Origin: Devosia ureilytica
GTDB lineage: Bacteria > Pseudomonadota > Alphaproteobacteria > Rhizobiales > Devosiaceae
Assembly: GCF_024273195.1 (NCBI RefSeq)
Contig: NZ_JAMZCU010000001.1
Coordinates: 186,001 to 250,000, forward strand
Reading direction: 5' to 3'
DNA: 64,000 bases
Within the stretch, counting starts at the first letter, position 1. Every line of letters starts with the position of its first letter. The notes under the pieces were generated by a model, which worked only from the letters and a program-made list of their open reading frames with translations, searched no databases and was not told the DNA's origin. The position numbers and the translations under genes were made by a program. Shown piece after piece: positions 52,911-61,157 of the stretch.

Positions 52911-53918
52911 ATGACGAACACCGCCAAGCCGCCCAACGAACGTGCAATGCAAAATGGCCTCGTCGGGGGCGGGGCGGTGCTGATCTTCGATGGTAACGGC
53001 GGCATGAAACGGCATGAACCGGGTGAGGATCACCCGGTGGTGCCCGGCAACGGCTTCAAGCTCGTCGTCGGCAATTCCAAGGCCCCCGAGTTCAAGCTTT
53101 GGCTCAAGGGCGAGCTTGGCGAGTTCAATACGGGCCTGGTGACTGCGCCGAGCTCGCGCAGCCGCTGCAGTGTGCTGGATGACCGCGCCTTGGTCGTACT
53201 GCGCGTTGTCCGTCCCGGTGCCGCGCCGCACGACGTCGGGCGGCAGTTCCTCACCATCTGGATCGAGAAGAGCCGCGTCATCATCGCGTCTGAACTGAAC
53301 ATTCTCGACTTTCTGGGTCTGTCCAAAGTCGAGCAGGCTGAATATGCACCCACCACGCCGGCCGACCTTATTGCTCGCTTGGCGCTACGCGCGACTGACC
53401 GGCTTGAACCACTGATCGAAATGCTCGGTGACCGGCTCGACGAGGTCGAGGAAAGTCTTATTACCCAAAAGACCGAACGGGCGCAGGACAATCTCGAGCA
53501 GTTGCGCCGAACGTTGATCAGTTTCCGCCGCCTCGTCTGGCCGCAGCGCGACGCCCTGTCCACGCTGGAAGTCGAAGACTTGTCCTTCTTCTCCGACCGC
53601 GACCGCATGCGCCTGCGCGAAGCGGCCATGCGCACTGCCCGTATCGGCGACGAATTGCAGGCGTTGTCTGAACGCGCGGTCCTCGTGCACGAGGAGATCA
53701 TCGACGATCGCGCCGAACAGATGAACAAGGCCATGCTCGTGCTGGCCGCCGTGACGGTGATCTTCTCGCCGCTGACCCTCCTTACAGGTCTTCTGGGCAT
53801 GAATGTCTCGGGCATTCCCTTCGCGGAAAACAGCGCGGCCTTCTGGGCGGTGTGCGTCCTCGTCGTCGTGCTGGGTCTCGGTGCCCTCGGGCTGATGCGT
53901 AAGCGGCGCTGGCTGTAA
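52911..53918 (+). CDS. CorA-family metal transporter, ZntB type
   Basis: 335 residues. Large N-terminal cytoplasmic domain, a long helix (about 165-265) and two C-terminal membrane segments. The CorA-family signature GMN is in LTGLLGMNVSGIPFAEN. An extended RLRxRR-type basic end (LMRKRRWL) follows the last helix. The branch resembles ZntB (zinc, proton-coupled) more than CorA (magnesium), but the ion cannot be fixed by eye. Four bases after valS; likely co-transcribed. Confidence 0.87.
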   Translation: MTNTAKPPNERAMQNGLVGGGAVLIFDGNGGMKRHEPGEDHPVVPGNGFKLVVGNSKAPEFKLWLKGELGEFNTGLVTAPSSRSRCSVLDDRALVVLRVVRPGAAPHDVGRQFLTIWIEKSRVIIASELNILDFLGLSKVEQAEYAPTTPADLIARLALRATDRLEPLIEMLGDRLDEVEESLITQKTERAQDNLEQLRRTLISFRRLVWPQRDALSTLEVEDLSFFSDRDRMRLREAAMRTARIGDELQALSERAVLVHEEIIDDRAEQMNKAMLVLAAVTVIFSPLTLLTGLLGMNVSGIPFAENSAAFWAVCVLVVVLGLGALGLMRKRRWL

Positions 53919-53944
53919 CGCCACGCTTTGCCAACCACCGCTCC

Positions 53945-53969
53945 GCCCCCGGGTCGAGCCCGAGGGGGC
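53945..53969. repeat. REP-like palindrome between convergent genes
   Basis: GCCCCCGGGTCGAGCCCGAGGGGGC is an imperfect palindrome. Its core CGGGTC-rr-GCCCGAGG recurs at 61071. It lies between the zntB-like gene and the convergent ABC exporter gene and may double as a terminator for both. Confidence 0.6.
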
Positions 53970-53987
53970 ACCCTGGCAAGTGCGGAA

Positions 53988-55832
53988 TCAGATCCTGGCT
54001 TGCACCGAATGCAGCCCGGCATAGGCGCCGTCCCTGGCCATCAGCTGGTCGTGCGTGCCTTCCTCGACAATCCCGTCCCTTGTCAGCACAAGGATGCGGT
54101 CGGCATGACGCACAGTTGAGAGTCGGTGGGCGATGACCAGCGTGGTGCGCCCGCGGGAAAGGCCCAGCAGGGCCTGCTGCACGGCCCGCTCGCTTTCATT
54201 GTCTAGCGCGCTAGTGGCTTCGTCGAAGATCAGCACGGGTGGATTTTTAAGGAAAGCACGGGCAAGGGTCAGGCGCTGCCTCTGCCCGCCCGACAGCTTT
54301 ACGCCCCGCTGGCCGATATCGGTGTCGTAGCCCTGCGGCAGCGCCATGATGAATGCATGCGCATTGGCCGCCTCGGCCGCTGTCACCATTTCCTCCTCGG
54401 ACGCCCCCGGTCGGCCATAAAGCAGATTGTCCCGCACCGAGCCGCTGAACAGGTAAATGTCCTGCTGAACCACGCCGATGGCGCCGCGCAGCGACGCGAG
54501 CGTGAGGTCACGCACATCTCTCCCGTCGATGCGGACACTGCCGCCCGCGACGTCGTAGAACCGGGGGATCAGGCTGCACAGGGTGCTTTTGCCGACGCCG
54601 GACGGGCCGACCAGGGCAACGAACTCGCCGGGCGCTATTTCAAGCGAGACAATGGCGAGAACCCCTGGCCCATCCACGTCATAGCGAAAGCTCACTTGCT
54701 CGAACGTAATTCGGCCTTCGACGGCCCCGATCGGTGTCGCGCCGGGCCGGTCGGCGATGTCGACGCCTTCCTCCAGTAGCTCCATGGCCCGCACAAAGCC
54801 CGTATAGCCCTCCTGCCAGAGCCGAATGAAGTTATCGAAGCGCTTGATCGGGTCGAGCAATACACCAACGCAAAGCAGTAGTGTCAGCATGTCTGCGGCT
54901 GTCAGATCGCTGGTCAGGATGCGGATTGCGCCGCCCACGATCACGAGGATCGTGATCAACTGGCCAAAACCCTCCATGCCGCTCCACAGCAGGGCCTCGC
55001 TGCGATAGCCGTCTTTTCGGCTCTCCAGAAACCGCCGATTCTCGACGGAGAACCGGCGCATTTCATCGCCTTCATTGGCGAAGGACTGCACCACCCGAAT
55101 GCCGCCCAACGCGTCCTCAACCCGCTCATTGATGTCGCCAATGCGCTCTTTGGTCTTGCGCAGGGCGATATTCATGCGTCGGTTGAAGTGTAACGCGTAA
55201 CCGCCAGCGAACGGAAGGAGAAGCGCGATGGCCAATGCAATTAAGGGGTCGATATAGGCTAATACGGCCATGGCGCCGAAGAACTTGAGCAGGCTGATCG
55301 CCAAGTCTTCCGGTCCATGGTGAAACAGTTCGCCCAGCCACAATGAGTCATTGCTGATGCGGCTCATCAACTGCCCGGTGCGCTGCCGGTCATAAAAGCT
55401 GAAAGACAGTTTCTGGCAGTGCTCGAATAACTCTTGGCGGACCTGGGCCTCGATCTTGGCACCCATGGCGTGGCCCTGGTAGTCGACGAAATAGGTCGCC
55501 AGCGCCTGCACGATAAAGACGCCCACCATGATTGCGCCCAGCATGAGCAATTGGCCCAACGCATCCGGCGCGGACCGCAAATCGTCCAACTGCACCACGA
55601 TGTAATTGGCCATCAGGGGAAGTGCTATGGCCGTCGTGGCGACGAGCAGGGCGCTGGCGAGGATAGCCGCCAACAGCGGCAGATGCGGTCGATAATAGGA
55701 GAGAAACCGGCGGGCGCGAACGCCCGCGACATCCTGGGCGATTGCACCAGTCTGTGCGTGTGGAATGAAGAGCCGGGAGAAAAGGCTATGGCGTTTGGCG
55801 CGCTGAGCCATCGAGGGAGAATGAGGAGACAT
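53988..55832 (-). CDS. ABC exporter, fused permease-ATPase (MsbA/multidrug type)
   Basis: 614 residues. Six membrane helices in the first 330 residues (for example RFLSYYRPHLPLLAAILASALLVATTAIALPLMANYI shortened here to LLAAILASALLVATTAIAL) with the coupling-helix segment SFYDRQRTGQLMSRISND. The ATPase has Walker A GPSGVGKST, signature LSGGQRQR and Walker B VLIFDEATSALD with the catalytic Glu. It acts as a homodimer or heterodimer; lipid or drug export is expected. No partner half-transporter nearby. Confidence 0.9.
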   Translation of the reverse strand: MSPHSPSMAQRAKRHSLFSRLFIPHAQTGAIAQDVAGVRARRFLSYYRPHLPLLAAILASALLVATTAIALPLMANYIVVQLDDLRSAPDALGQLLMLGAIMVGVFIVQALATYFVDYQGHAMGAKIEAQVRQELFEHCQKLSFSFYDRQRTGQLMSRISNDSLWLGELFHHGPEDLAISLLKFFGAMAVLAYIDPLIALAIALLLPFAGGYALHFNRRMNIALRKTKERIGDINERVEDALGGIRVVQSFANEGDEMRRFSVENRRFLESRKDGYRSEALLWSGMEGFGQLITILVIVGGAIRILTSDLTAADMLTLLLCVGVLLDPIKRFDNFIRLWQEGYTGFVRAMELLEEGVDIADRPGATPIGAVEGRITFEQVSFRYDVDGPGVLAIVSLEIAPGEFVALVGPSGVGKSTLCSLIPRFYDVAGGSVRIDGRDVRDLTLASLRGAIGVVQQDIYLFSGSVRDNLLYGRPGASEEEMVTAAEAANAHAFIMALPQGYDTDIGQRGVKLSGGQRQRLTLARAFLKNPPVLIFDEATSALDNESERAVQQALLGLSRGRTTLVIAHRLSTVRHADRILVLTRDGIVEEGTHDQLMARDGAYAGLHSVQARI

Positions 55833-56458
55833 GAGTACTTCTGTCCTGATGAAGATGCTGGGTTTTCAAAGCGGACAGAAAGGCTTTCATCTTGATCTCC
55901 CATAGGCTTGAGAGCACGAATTATGCTGGGCGCACGAGGTCAAGGCAATGCCGTGATCGGTTGCGCCCGCTCTATGTGACGATTCCGCAACAACGGCATC
56001 GATTCCATACGCCTGCTGGCTTCATCAACGATTTGGCGATGTTTCCCGCCACAATCTGACCCTAAAGCAGGTTGCATTGCATAGCGGGGGCGGGTGCTGG
56101 CTTCGGACAGGCCCATGGTGCATTGGGAAGTTCCGAACGGACAACTCCCCCGCTGCAAGCAGGGTTGGCGGCAGAATCCGCCAGAAACGGTGATATGAGC
56201 GCTCAAATAACGACCGCGATTGCTCTTGAACCAGTGGCCCCGTCCGCGCTCGGACTGGGGTCGGAACGCCGTTGTGATGGGTTGGGCTGAATGCTGTCAC
56301 AAATCGCGTTTACGAAGTGTTCAGACATTGCTTTGCTCGGTTACGTCATCCGGGCAATATCACCAATCATACAAAGCGGCCCCGCCGCTGCGGCGATCCC
56401 GTTGATGCGGGCAGCGCCAGAAGTGTCCGCCCATGCCAGCATGGGCGAAAGGAGTATC
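55833..56458. other. 626-base divergent intergenic region
   Basis: It separates the ABC exporter from the ExoR-like gene and should hold both promoters. Short open frames exist but none has family similarity or convincing codon use. At 56429-56446 a perfect 7-bp stem (GCCCATG/CATGGGC) with a CCAG loop lies immediately before the ribosome site AAAGGAG and could influence translation. No EcfG promoter was seen. Confidence 0.5.
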
Positions 56459-57265
56459 ATGCGCACAACTCGGGAAAAATCCCTTGCCCGCGCTGCGTCA
56501 GGTTTGTTGGTAGCCCTGTTGGCGTCGACGCCTGCTTATGCCCAGACTGCCGCCGATGCCGCTTTTGATTTTGCCCGCACGCTTGATGGCACAGGCTCCA
56601 TAGTCTCTAGCGATACCTATCTGTCTGCCCTTGAAAATGATGCCGCCGCCGGTCGTCCGCTGGCGCTTTGGCAGCTTGGCACGATGTATGAGAATGGCGA
56701 GGGCGTCGACAAGGACCCTGTGAAGGCTTTTGGCTATTTTGCCCAGATCGCCAACCAACATGCCGATGCCGCGCCGCGTGGCCTTGAAGCCGACATCGTC
56801 GCCAGTTCCTTTGTGAAGCTGGGTGATTATTTCCGCCTGGGCGTTCCCGAGGCAGGAGTTTCCCAAAACCCCGCCGAATATCATCGCATGCTGATGCATG
56901 CGGCGACCTATTTCGGCGATGCAGAGGCGCAATATCGTATCGGTATGCTCTATCAGCAGGAAGATGGCCTGGGCGTCAGCCCCATGCTCTCGGCCCGCTG
57001 GCTGCAGTCTGCCGCCCACAAGGGCCACTGCCTCGCCCAGGCCGAATTGGGCGACCTGCTGTTCAATGGCATGGAAGCCTACAGTCCGCGGCCGGCCGAA
57101 GGTCTGATGTGGATGAACCTGGCCCACGGCACCTGCGTCGGTACCAACGATATGGCCGCCGCCGACGAAATGCTCAAGCGCGCCATGTCCATCGCCACGC
57201 CCGAAGTTCGCGCCGCCGCCATCGAAATGGCCAATTCCGGCGTCGTGGTCAGTGCCGAGTTCTAG
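56459..57265 (+). CDS. ExoR-like periplasmic Sel1-repeat protein
   Basis: 268 residues, equal to my recollection of Sinorhizobium ExoR. Signal peptide ending PAYAQTA. Sel1-type repeats: ALWQLGTMYENGEGVDKDPVKAFGYF, AATYFGDAEAQYRIGMLYQQEDG and AAHKGHCLAQAELGDLLFNG, then RPAEGLMWMNLAH. The pattern of repeats and the linking segment (ANQHADAAPRG ... VASSFVKLGDYF) fits ExoR, which holds the ChvG sensor kinase inactive in the periplasm and so represses exopolysaccharide and activates motility genes. ChvG/ChvI are outside the window. ATG has AAAGGAG 5 bases upstream. Confidence 0.75.
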   Translation: MRTTREKSLARAASGLLVALLASTPAYAQTAADAAFDFARTLDGTGSIVSSDTYLSALENDAAAGRPLALWQLGTMYENGEGVDKDPVKAFGYFAQIANQHADAAPRGLEADIVASSFVKLGDYFRLGVPEAGVSQNPAEYHRMLMHAATYFGDAEAQYRIGMLYQQEDGLGVSPMLSARWLQSAAHKGHCLAQAELGDLLFNGMEAYSPRPAEGLMWMNLAHGTCVGTNDMAAADEMLKRAMSIATPEVRAAAIEMANSGVVVSAEF

Positions 57266-57320
57266 GGCGCGTCTTGCGCACCTGCAGCGGTTTTGCGGGT
57301 CAGATTCTCGATAATCAAAT

Positions 57321-57363
57321 CTGGAGCAGTCCGGCGTTTCAAAGAAACGGTGAAATGCTCTAG
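57321..57363. repeat. Palindromic intergenic element (GAGCA...TGCTC)
   Basis: CTGGAGCAGTCCGGCGTTTC then AAAGAAACGGTGAAATGCTC: outer arms GAGCA/TGCTC and an inner GTTTC-AAA-GAAAC hairpin. Elements of this form are dispersed between genes in several Hyphomicrobiales genomes as I remember; only one copy is in this window. Confidence 0.5.
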
Positions 57364-57369
57364 ATCCAA

Positions 57370-58155
57370 CTAGAAGCTGAACGCGCCTTCCACCGGCACG
57401 TGGTCGCTGGGTTTGTCCCAGCCACGCACATCCTTGTGGATGACCACATCGTCCAGCCGATCTGCGGCCTGGGGCGAAAGCATCAGATGATCGATGCGAA
57501 TGCCGGCGTTGCGGCGCCATGCGCCGGCCTGGAAATCCCAGAACGTATAGGCTTCTTCGGCGCTGATGGCGCGCAGCGCGTCGGTCATTCCCATGTTGCG
57601 CAAAATGCGGAATTTCTCGAGGCTTTCCGGGCGATAGAGCGCATCTCCCCACCACGCGGCCGGATCATGCGCGTCAATCGGCGCCGGAATGAGATTGAAG
57701 TCGCCCATCAGGATGAAGGGTTCTTCCAGCGCCAGCCGGTCTTGTACAAATCTGTTGAGCCGGTCCATCCACTCCAGCTTGTAGGGGAATTTTTCCGTAT
57801 CCACTGGGTTACCGTTTGGCAGGTAAATGTTGCATACCCGGATCACGCCGCCCTCTACCGAGAACACGCCCTCGATCAGTCGGGCCTGTTCGTCTTCGTC
57901 TCTGCCGGGCAGGCGGCGATGCACCTCGTCGAACGGCAACTTGGAAAGCAGGGCAACGCCGTTCCAGCTCTTCTGGCCATGGGTCTCCACATTGTAGCCC
58001 AGCGCTTCGATTTCGGCGCGCGGAAATCCCTCGTCGACGGTCTTGATTTCCTGAAGGCCGACGATGTCTGGCTTTTCTTCTTCCAGCCAGCGGACCAGCA
58101 GTTCCAGCCGGGCCTTGATGCCATTGATGTTCCAGGTGGCAATGCGCAGGGCCAT
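57370..58155 (-). CDS. xth: Exodeoxyribonuclease III
   Basis: 261 residues. Apurinic/apyrimidinic endonuclease and 3' exonuclease in base-excision repair. Seen: LRIATWNINGIKARL, the metal Glu in VGLQEIKT, SWNGVALLSK, the catalytic Asp-Asn in MGDFNLIPAPIDAHDP and the final SDHVPVEG. The ATG is fixed by the family start; a longer frame runs into the hydrolase gene upstream, which ends 10 bases before. Confidence 0.93.
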   Translation of the reverse strand: MALRIATWNINGIKARLELLVRWLEEEKPDIVGLQEIKTVDEGFPRAEIEALGYNVETHGQKSWNGVALLSKLPFDEVHRRLPGRDEDEQARLIEGVFSVEGGVIRVCNIYLPNGNPVDTEKFPYKLEWMDRLNRFVQDRLALEEPFILMGDFNLIPAPIDAHDPAAWWGDALYRPESLEKFRILRNMGMTDALRAISAEEAYTFWDFQAGAWRRNAGIRIDHLMLSPQAADRLDDVVIHKDVRGWDKPSDHVPVEGAFSF

Positions 58156-58165
58156 GGGTCTGTCC

Positions 58166-59272
58166 TTATGCAAGATCGGCGTGGATGGCGTGCCGCAAAG
58201 CGCGCGGATAAGCCAGTTCACCACCATAGAATGCTGTGTTGCTGAGTGAAACCGCCGATATGCCGGTTGCAGGATCGATCGACCAGACATGGCCGTAAAT
58301 GCCGCCCCAATTGTTGGCGCCGGCCGGCAGCGTCAGGTCGGCCCGCGCCGGATCGACTACATAGCTCCCCAACAGGCTGAAACCCTGGCCGGGGTCGCGC
58401 TCAAAGCTCATGTGGTTCTGCAAGGCCATGCGGGCAGTCTCGGGCCGCAGCACCGGCCCGCCGTCCTCGACCATCGCCATGAGAAAACGCATGAAGTCGG
58501 GCGCCGTCATGGCCATGCCACCGCCACCGGACTGGAAGGCTTTGTCATTGAAGATTCGGCTGGGTGAAAAGGTCGTGACGCCGCCCCAGGGGTTCGCGGC
58601 CGGATGCGGATCGGACATTGGCACCGGCTCGATCGGCCCATCGGCATAAGGCGTGGCCAGGCGCGTGCGGTCTGTTACGTGGAAGGCTGTGTCGTTCATG
58701 CCCAATGGACCGGTTACATAATGTGCAACGGCGTCCGATAACGGGCGGCCATGCACCTTTGCCACCACACCGCCCAGAACATCGATTGCCATCGAATAGA
58801 GCCAGGACTCGCCCGGCCGATAGGCGAGCGGCTGCTCGGCCACCAATTGCAGCACGTCATCCAGTCCGAGATCGGTATTGGTGAGGCCGGCGCTGATCCG
58901 AGGGTCTTTCGAATAATCGTAGGTGAGACCCGCCGTATGGGTCAGCAACTGCCTCAGCGTGATAGCCGGCTCGGTGCCATCGGCCAGCCGGGGCCGGAAA
59001 TAGGGCAGGTAGGCGGTAACGGGATCGTCAATGGAAAGCAGGCCCGCGTCCGACATGGCCAATAGTGTTGCCGCCACGATCGGCTTGGTCAGCGAGGCTG
59101 CGCGGAAAATCGTCGCCTCTGTCATCGGCTGGTCCGATTCCCGGTCGGCCAGCCCCGCAGCGCGGCGATAGACGATCTCGCCGTTCCGCGCGACCATGAC
59201 CACGGCGCCAACGAAACCCTTGTCGGCAAGTCCTTTTTCGATAACCGCGTCGATAGCTTTGGAATTGACCAT
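58166..59272 (-). CDS. Serine hydrolase of the class C beta-lactamase family
   Basis: 368 residues. SxxK motif in FRAASLTKPIVAA supplies the nucleophilic Ser and Lys; the Tyr motif is YSM in SWLYSMAIDVLG; a late HxW in IYGHVWSIDP replaces the KTG box. No signal peptide, so it is probably cytoplasmic, more like an esterase or EstB-type enzyme than an antibiotic-resistance factor. The ATG has GGGAGGAA 6 bases upstream; the longer frame adds 7 residues without a ribosome site. Confidence 0.87.
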   Translation of the reverse strand: MVNSKAIDAVIEKGLADKGFVGAVVMVARNGEIVYRRAAGLADRESDQPMTEATIFRAASLTKPIVAATLLAMSDAGLLSIDDPVTAYLPYFRPRLADGTEPAITLRQLLTHTAGLTYDYSKDPRISAGLTNTDLGLDDVLQLVAEQPLAYRPGESWLYSMAIDVLGGVVAKVHGRPLSDAVAHYVTGPLGMNDTAFHVTDRTRLATPYADGPIEPVPMSDPHPAANPWGGVTTFSPSRIFNDKAFQSGGGGMAMTAPDFMRFLMAMVEDGGPVLRPETARMALQNHMSFERDPGQGFSLLGSYVVDPARADLTLPAGANNWGGIYGHVWSIDPATGISAVSLSNTAFYGGELAYPRALRHAIHADLA

Positions 59273-59336
59273 GCGTGTTCCTCCCGTGGGCACTTTGTGC
59301 CGGGAGGGCCGCGTTTAGGCAACCATGGATTGGGGG

Positions 59337-59690
59337 TCAGACAGCAAAACTGGTGCCGCAGCCACAAGACGCGACCGCATTGGGGTTCTTGATCTGGAAA
59401 GACTGGCCGATCAGGTCGTCCACAAAATCGATCTCTGCGCCGCCCATGAATTCAAGGCTCAGCGAATCGATCAATACCGTCGCATCGCCCTTTTGCAGCA
59501 CCAGGTCATCCTCATTGGGCGTCTCCTGCACGAGATTGTATTCGTACTGGAACCCCGAGCAGCCGCCACCGGCCACCGAAACACGCAGGACCGTGCCCGG
59601 CGCTTCCTTGCCAAGAATGCGCGACACGCGCTTGGCGGCGCGGTCCGAAAGGGTTACGGCAGGTGTCTCAGCAAGGGCAGCGGCGGTCAT
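59337..59690 (-). CDS. erpA: Iron-sulfur cluster insertion protein ErpA / A-type carrier
   Basis: 117 residues. A-type carrier of [2Fe-2S]/[4Fe-4S] clusters. The three conserved cysteines are visible: LRVSVAGGGCSGFQY and the C-terminal SCGCGTSF. VTLSDRAAKRVSRIL is the usual N-terminal helix. ErpA is favoured over IscA because no isc/suf genes adjoin, and order erpA-dgt-argS is common in the group. It is divergent from dgt. Confidence 0.88.
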   Translation of the reverse strand: MTAAALAETPAVTLSDRAAKRVSRILGKEAPGTVLRVSVAGGGCSGFQYEYNLVQETPNEDDLVLQKGDATVLIDSLSLEFMGGAEIDFVDDLIGQSFQIKNPNAVASCGCGTSFAV

Positions 59691-59776
59691 GGGAGGTCCC
59701 GGATCGGTCGTAATGTCATAACGCTGCCGTTAAGATAGGCGCTCTGAGCGCCATTGCAAAGGCCGGACGACATCAG

Positions 59777-60967
59777 ATGAACGATACCGCCCCCTATGCC
59801 AGCAAATCCAGCCAATCGCTCGGCCGGCTTTTTGGCACAGGGCCAAGCCCGACGCGCTCGGAATTCCAGCGCGACCGGGATCGGATCATCCATTCGACCG
59901 CATTTCGCCGCCTGCAGCACAAGACCCAGGTGTTCCTGGCCCACGAAGGACGACACTTCCGCAATCGCCTGACTCATACGCTTGAGGTGAGCCAGATTGC
60001 CCGCTCCATTGCCCGGGCGCTGCGGCTTGATGAGGACCTGGCCGAAGCCGTGGCCCTGAGCCACGACCTTGGCCATACGCCCTTTGGTCACGCGGGCGAG
60101 CGGGCCTTGCACCGCGCCATGACACCCTTTGGCGGGTTTGATCACAATGTGCAGGCTCTGCGCGTCGTGACCCGTCTGGAGAACCGGTACGCCGAGCACG
60201 ACGGGCTCAACCTGACCTGGGAAACGCTGGAGGGGATTCTCAAGCACAATGGGCCGTTGCTGGACGCGCAAGGGTGCCCGCACGGCCGTTACGCCGAGGG
60301 CGGCCTGCCTGGCGGCCTGGACGATATTCCTGCCGCGGCCGATCTGCGCCTTGATACTTTTGCGAGCCTTGAGGCGCAGGTCGCCGCCATTGCTGACGAT
60401 ATTGCCTACAATGCCCATGACATCGACGATGCCTTGCGGGCGGGCCTGGTCACATTGCCCGATTTCATTGGCGTGCCGATGGCGGGTCCAATCGTCAGTG
60501 AGGTGTTGGGTCATTACCCTACAATCGCTCCCAAGCGGCAGGCGCATGAGGTGCAACGGCGCCTGATTACGCGCGCGGTTGAAGATGTCATAGCCACAAG
60601 CACCGCCAATATTGCCGCCGCCGCTCCCGTATCCACCGAAGATGTTCGCTTGGCCGGTCGGGCCCTTGTCACCTTTTCACCCGCGACGGAAGCAGCCGAA
60701 AAAGGCCTCAAGGCATTCCTCTTTGCTCGCGTCTATCGGCATGAGGCGGTCATGGTGCCCGTGCGCGAGAGCGAGGCCGTGGTTGAGCGACTGTTCGCGG
60801 CCTATATGGCCAATGCCGACATGCCCGGTCGCTGGGGTGAGATGGGCAGGCCTGTTGAGGGCGCGGCGCGCGCCCGCATCATTGCCGATTTCATCGCAGG
60901 GATGACCGATCCTTACGCCCTCGATGAGCATCAGCGCCTGTTTGACGCTCGACCGGATTTCCGTTAA
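59777..60967 (+). CDS. dgt: Deoxyguanosinetriphosphate triphosphohydrolase-like protein
   Basis: 396 residues of the HD-superfamily dNTP triphosphohydrolases. FQRDRDRIIHSTAFRRLQHKTQVF is the family start; metal ligands are in RLTHTLEVSQIARSIARAL (His) and SHDLGHTPFGHAGE (His-Asp and downstream His); IADDIAYNAHDIDDALR supplies the last Asp. Hydrolyses dNTPs to nucleoside and tripolyphosphate; the alphaproteobacterial branch is the SAMHD1-like type 2. Followed by a REP-like repeat and argS. Confidence 0.92.
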   Translation: MNDTAPYASKSSQSLGRLFGTGPSPTRSEFQRDRDRIIHSTAFRRLQHKTQVFLAHEGRHFRNRLTHTLEVSQIARSIARALRLDEDLAEAVALSHDLGHTPFGHAGERALHRAMTPFGGFDHNVQALRVVTRLENRYAEHDGLNLTWETLEGILKHNGPLLDAQGCPHGRYAEGGLPGGLDDIPAAADLRLDTFASLEAQVAAIADDIAYNAHDIDDALRAGLVTLPDFIGVPMAGPIVSEVLGHYPTIAPKRQAHEVQRRLITRAVEDVIATSTANIAAAAPVSTEDVRLAGRALVTFSPATEAAEKGLKAFLFARVYRHEAVMVPVRESEAVVERLFAAYMANADMPGRWGEMGRPVEGAARARIIADFIAGMTDPYALDEHQRLFDARPDFR

Positions 60968-61020
60968 CGCCAACCGCCGTGTGATGAGGTCGAGAACTCC
61001 TCAACCCCGCCGGTCCGCCG

Positions 61021-61093
61021 CCGGGCTTGACCCGAGGGCCTCTATCAACACAGTACGCATTACGACTGGTCCTCGGGTCAGGCCCGAGGATGA
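61021..61093. repeat. Pair of REP-like palindromes upstream of argS
   Basis: CCGGGCTTGACCCGAGGGCC (61021-61040) and CCTCGGGTCAGGCCCGAGGA followed by TGAC (61071-61093) are related in opposite orientation. The second shares its core CGGGTC-rr-GCCCGAGG with the element at 53945. Typical of short palindromic repeats between genes. Confidence 0.65.
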
Positions 61094-61157
61094 CACGGTG
61101 AAGGAGGAGGCGACCCGCCTCACATCGACACCGCACACGAAGTGAGTCAGGTTTACC

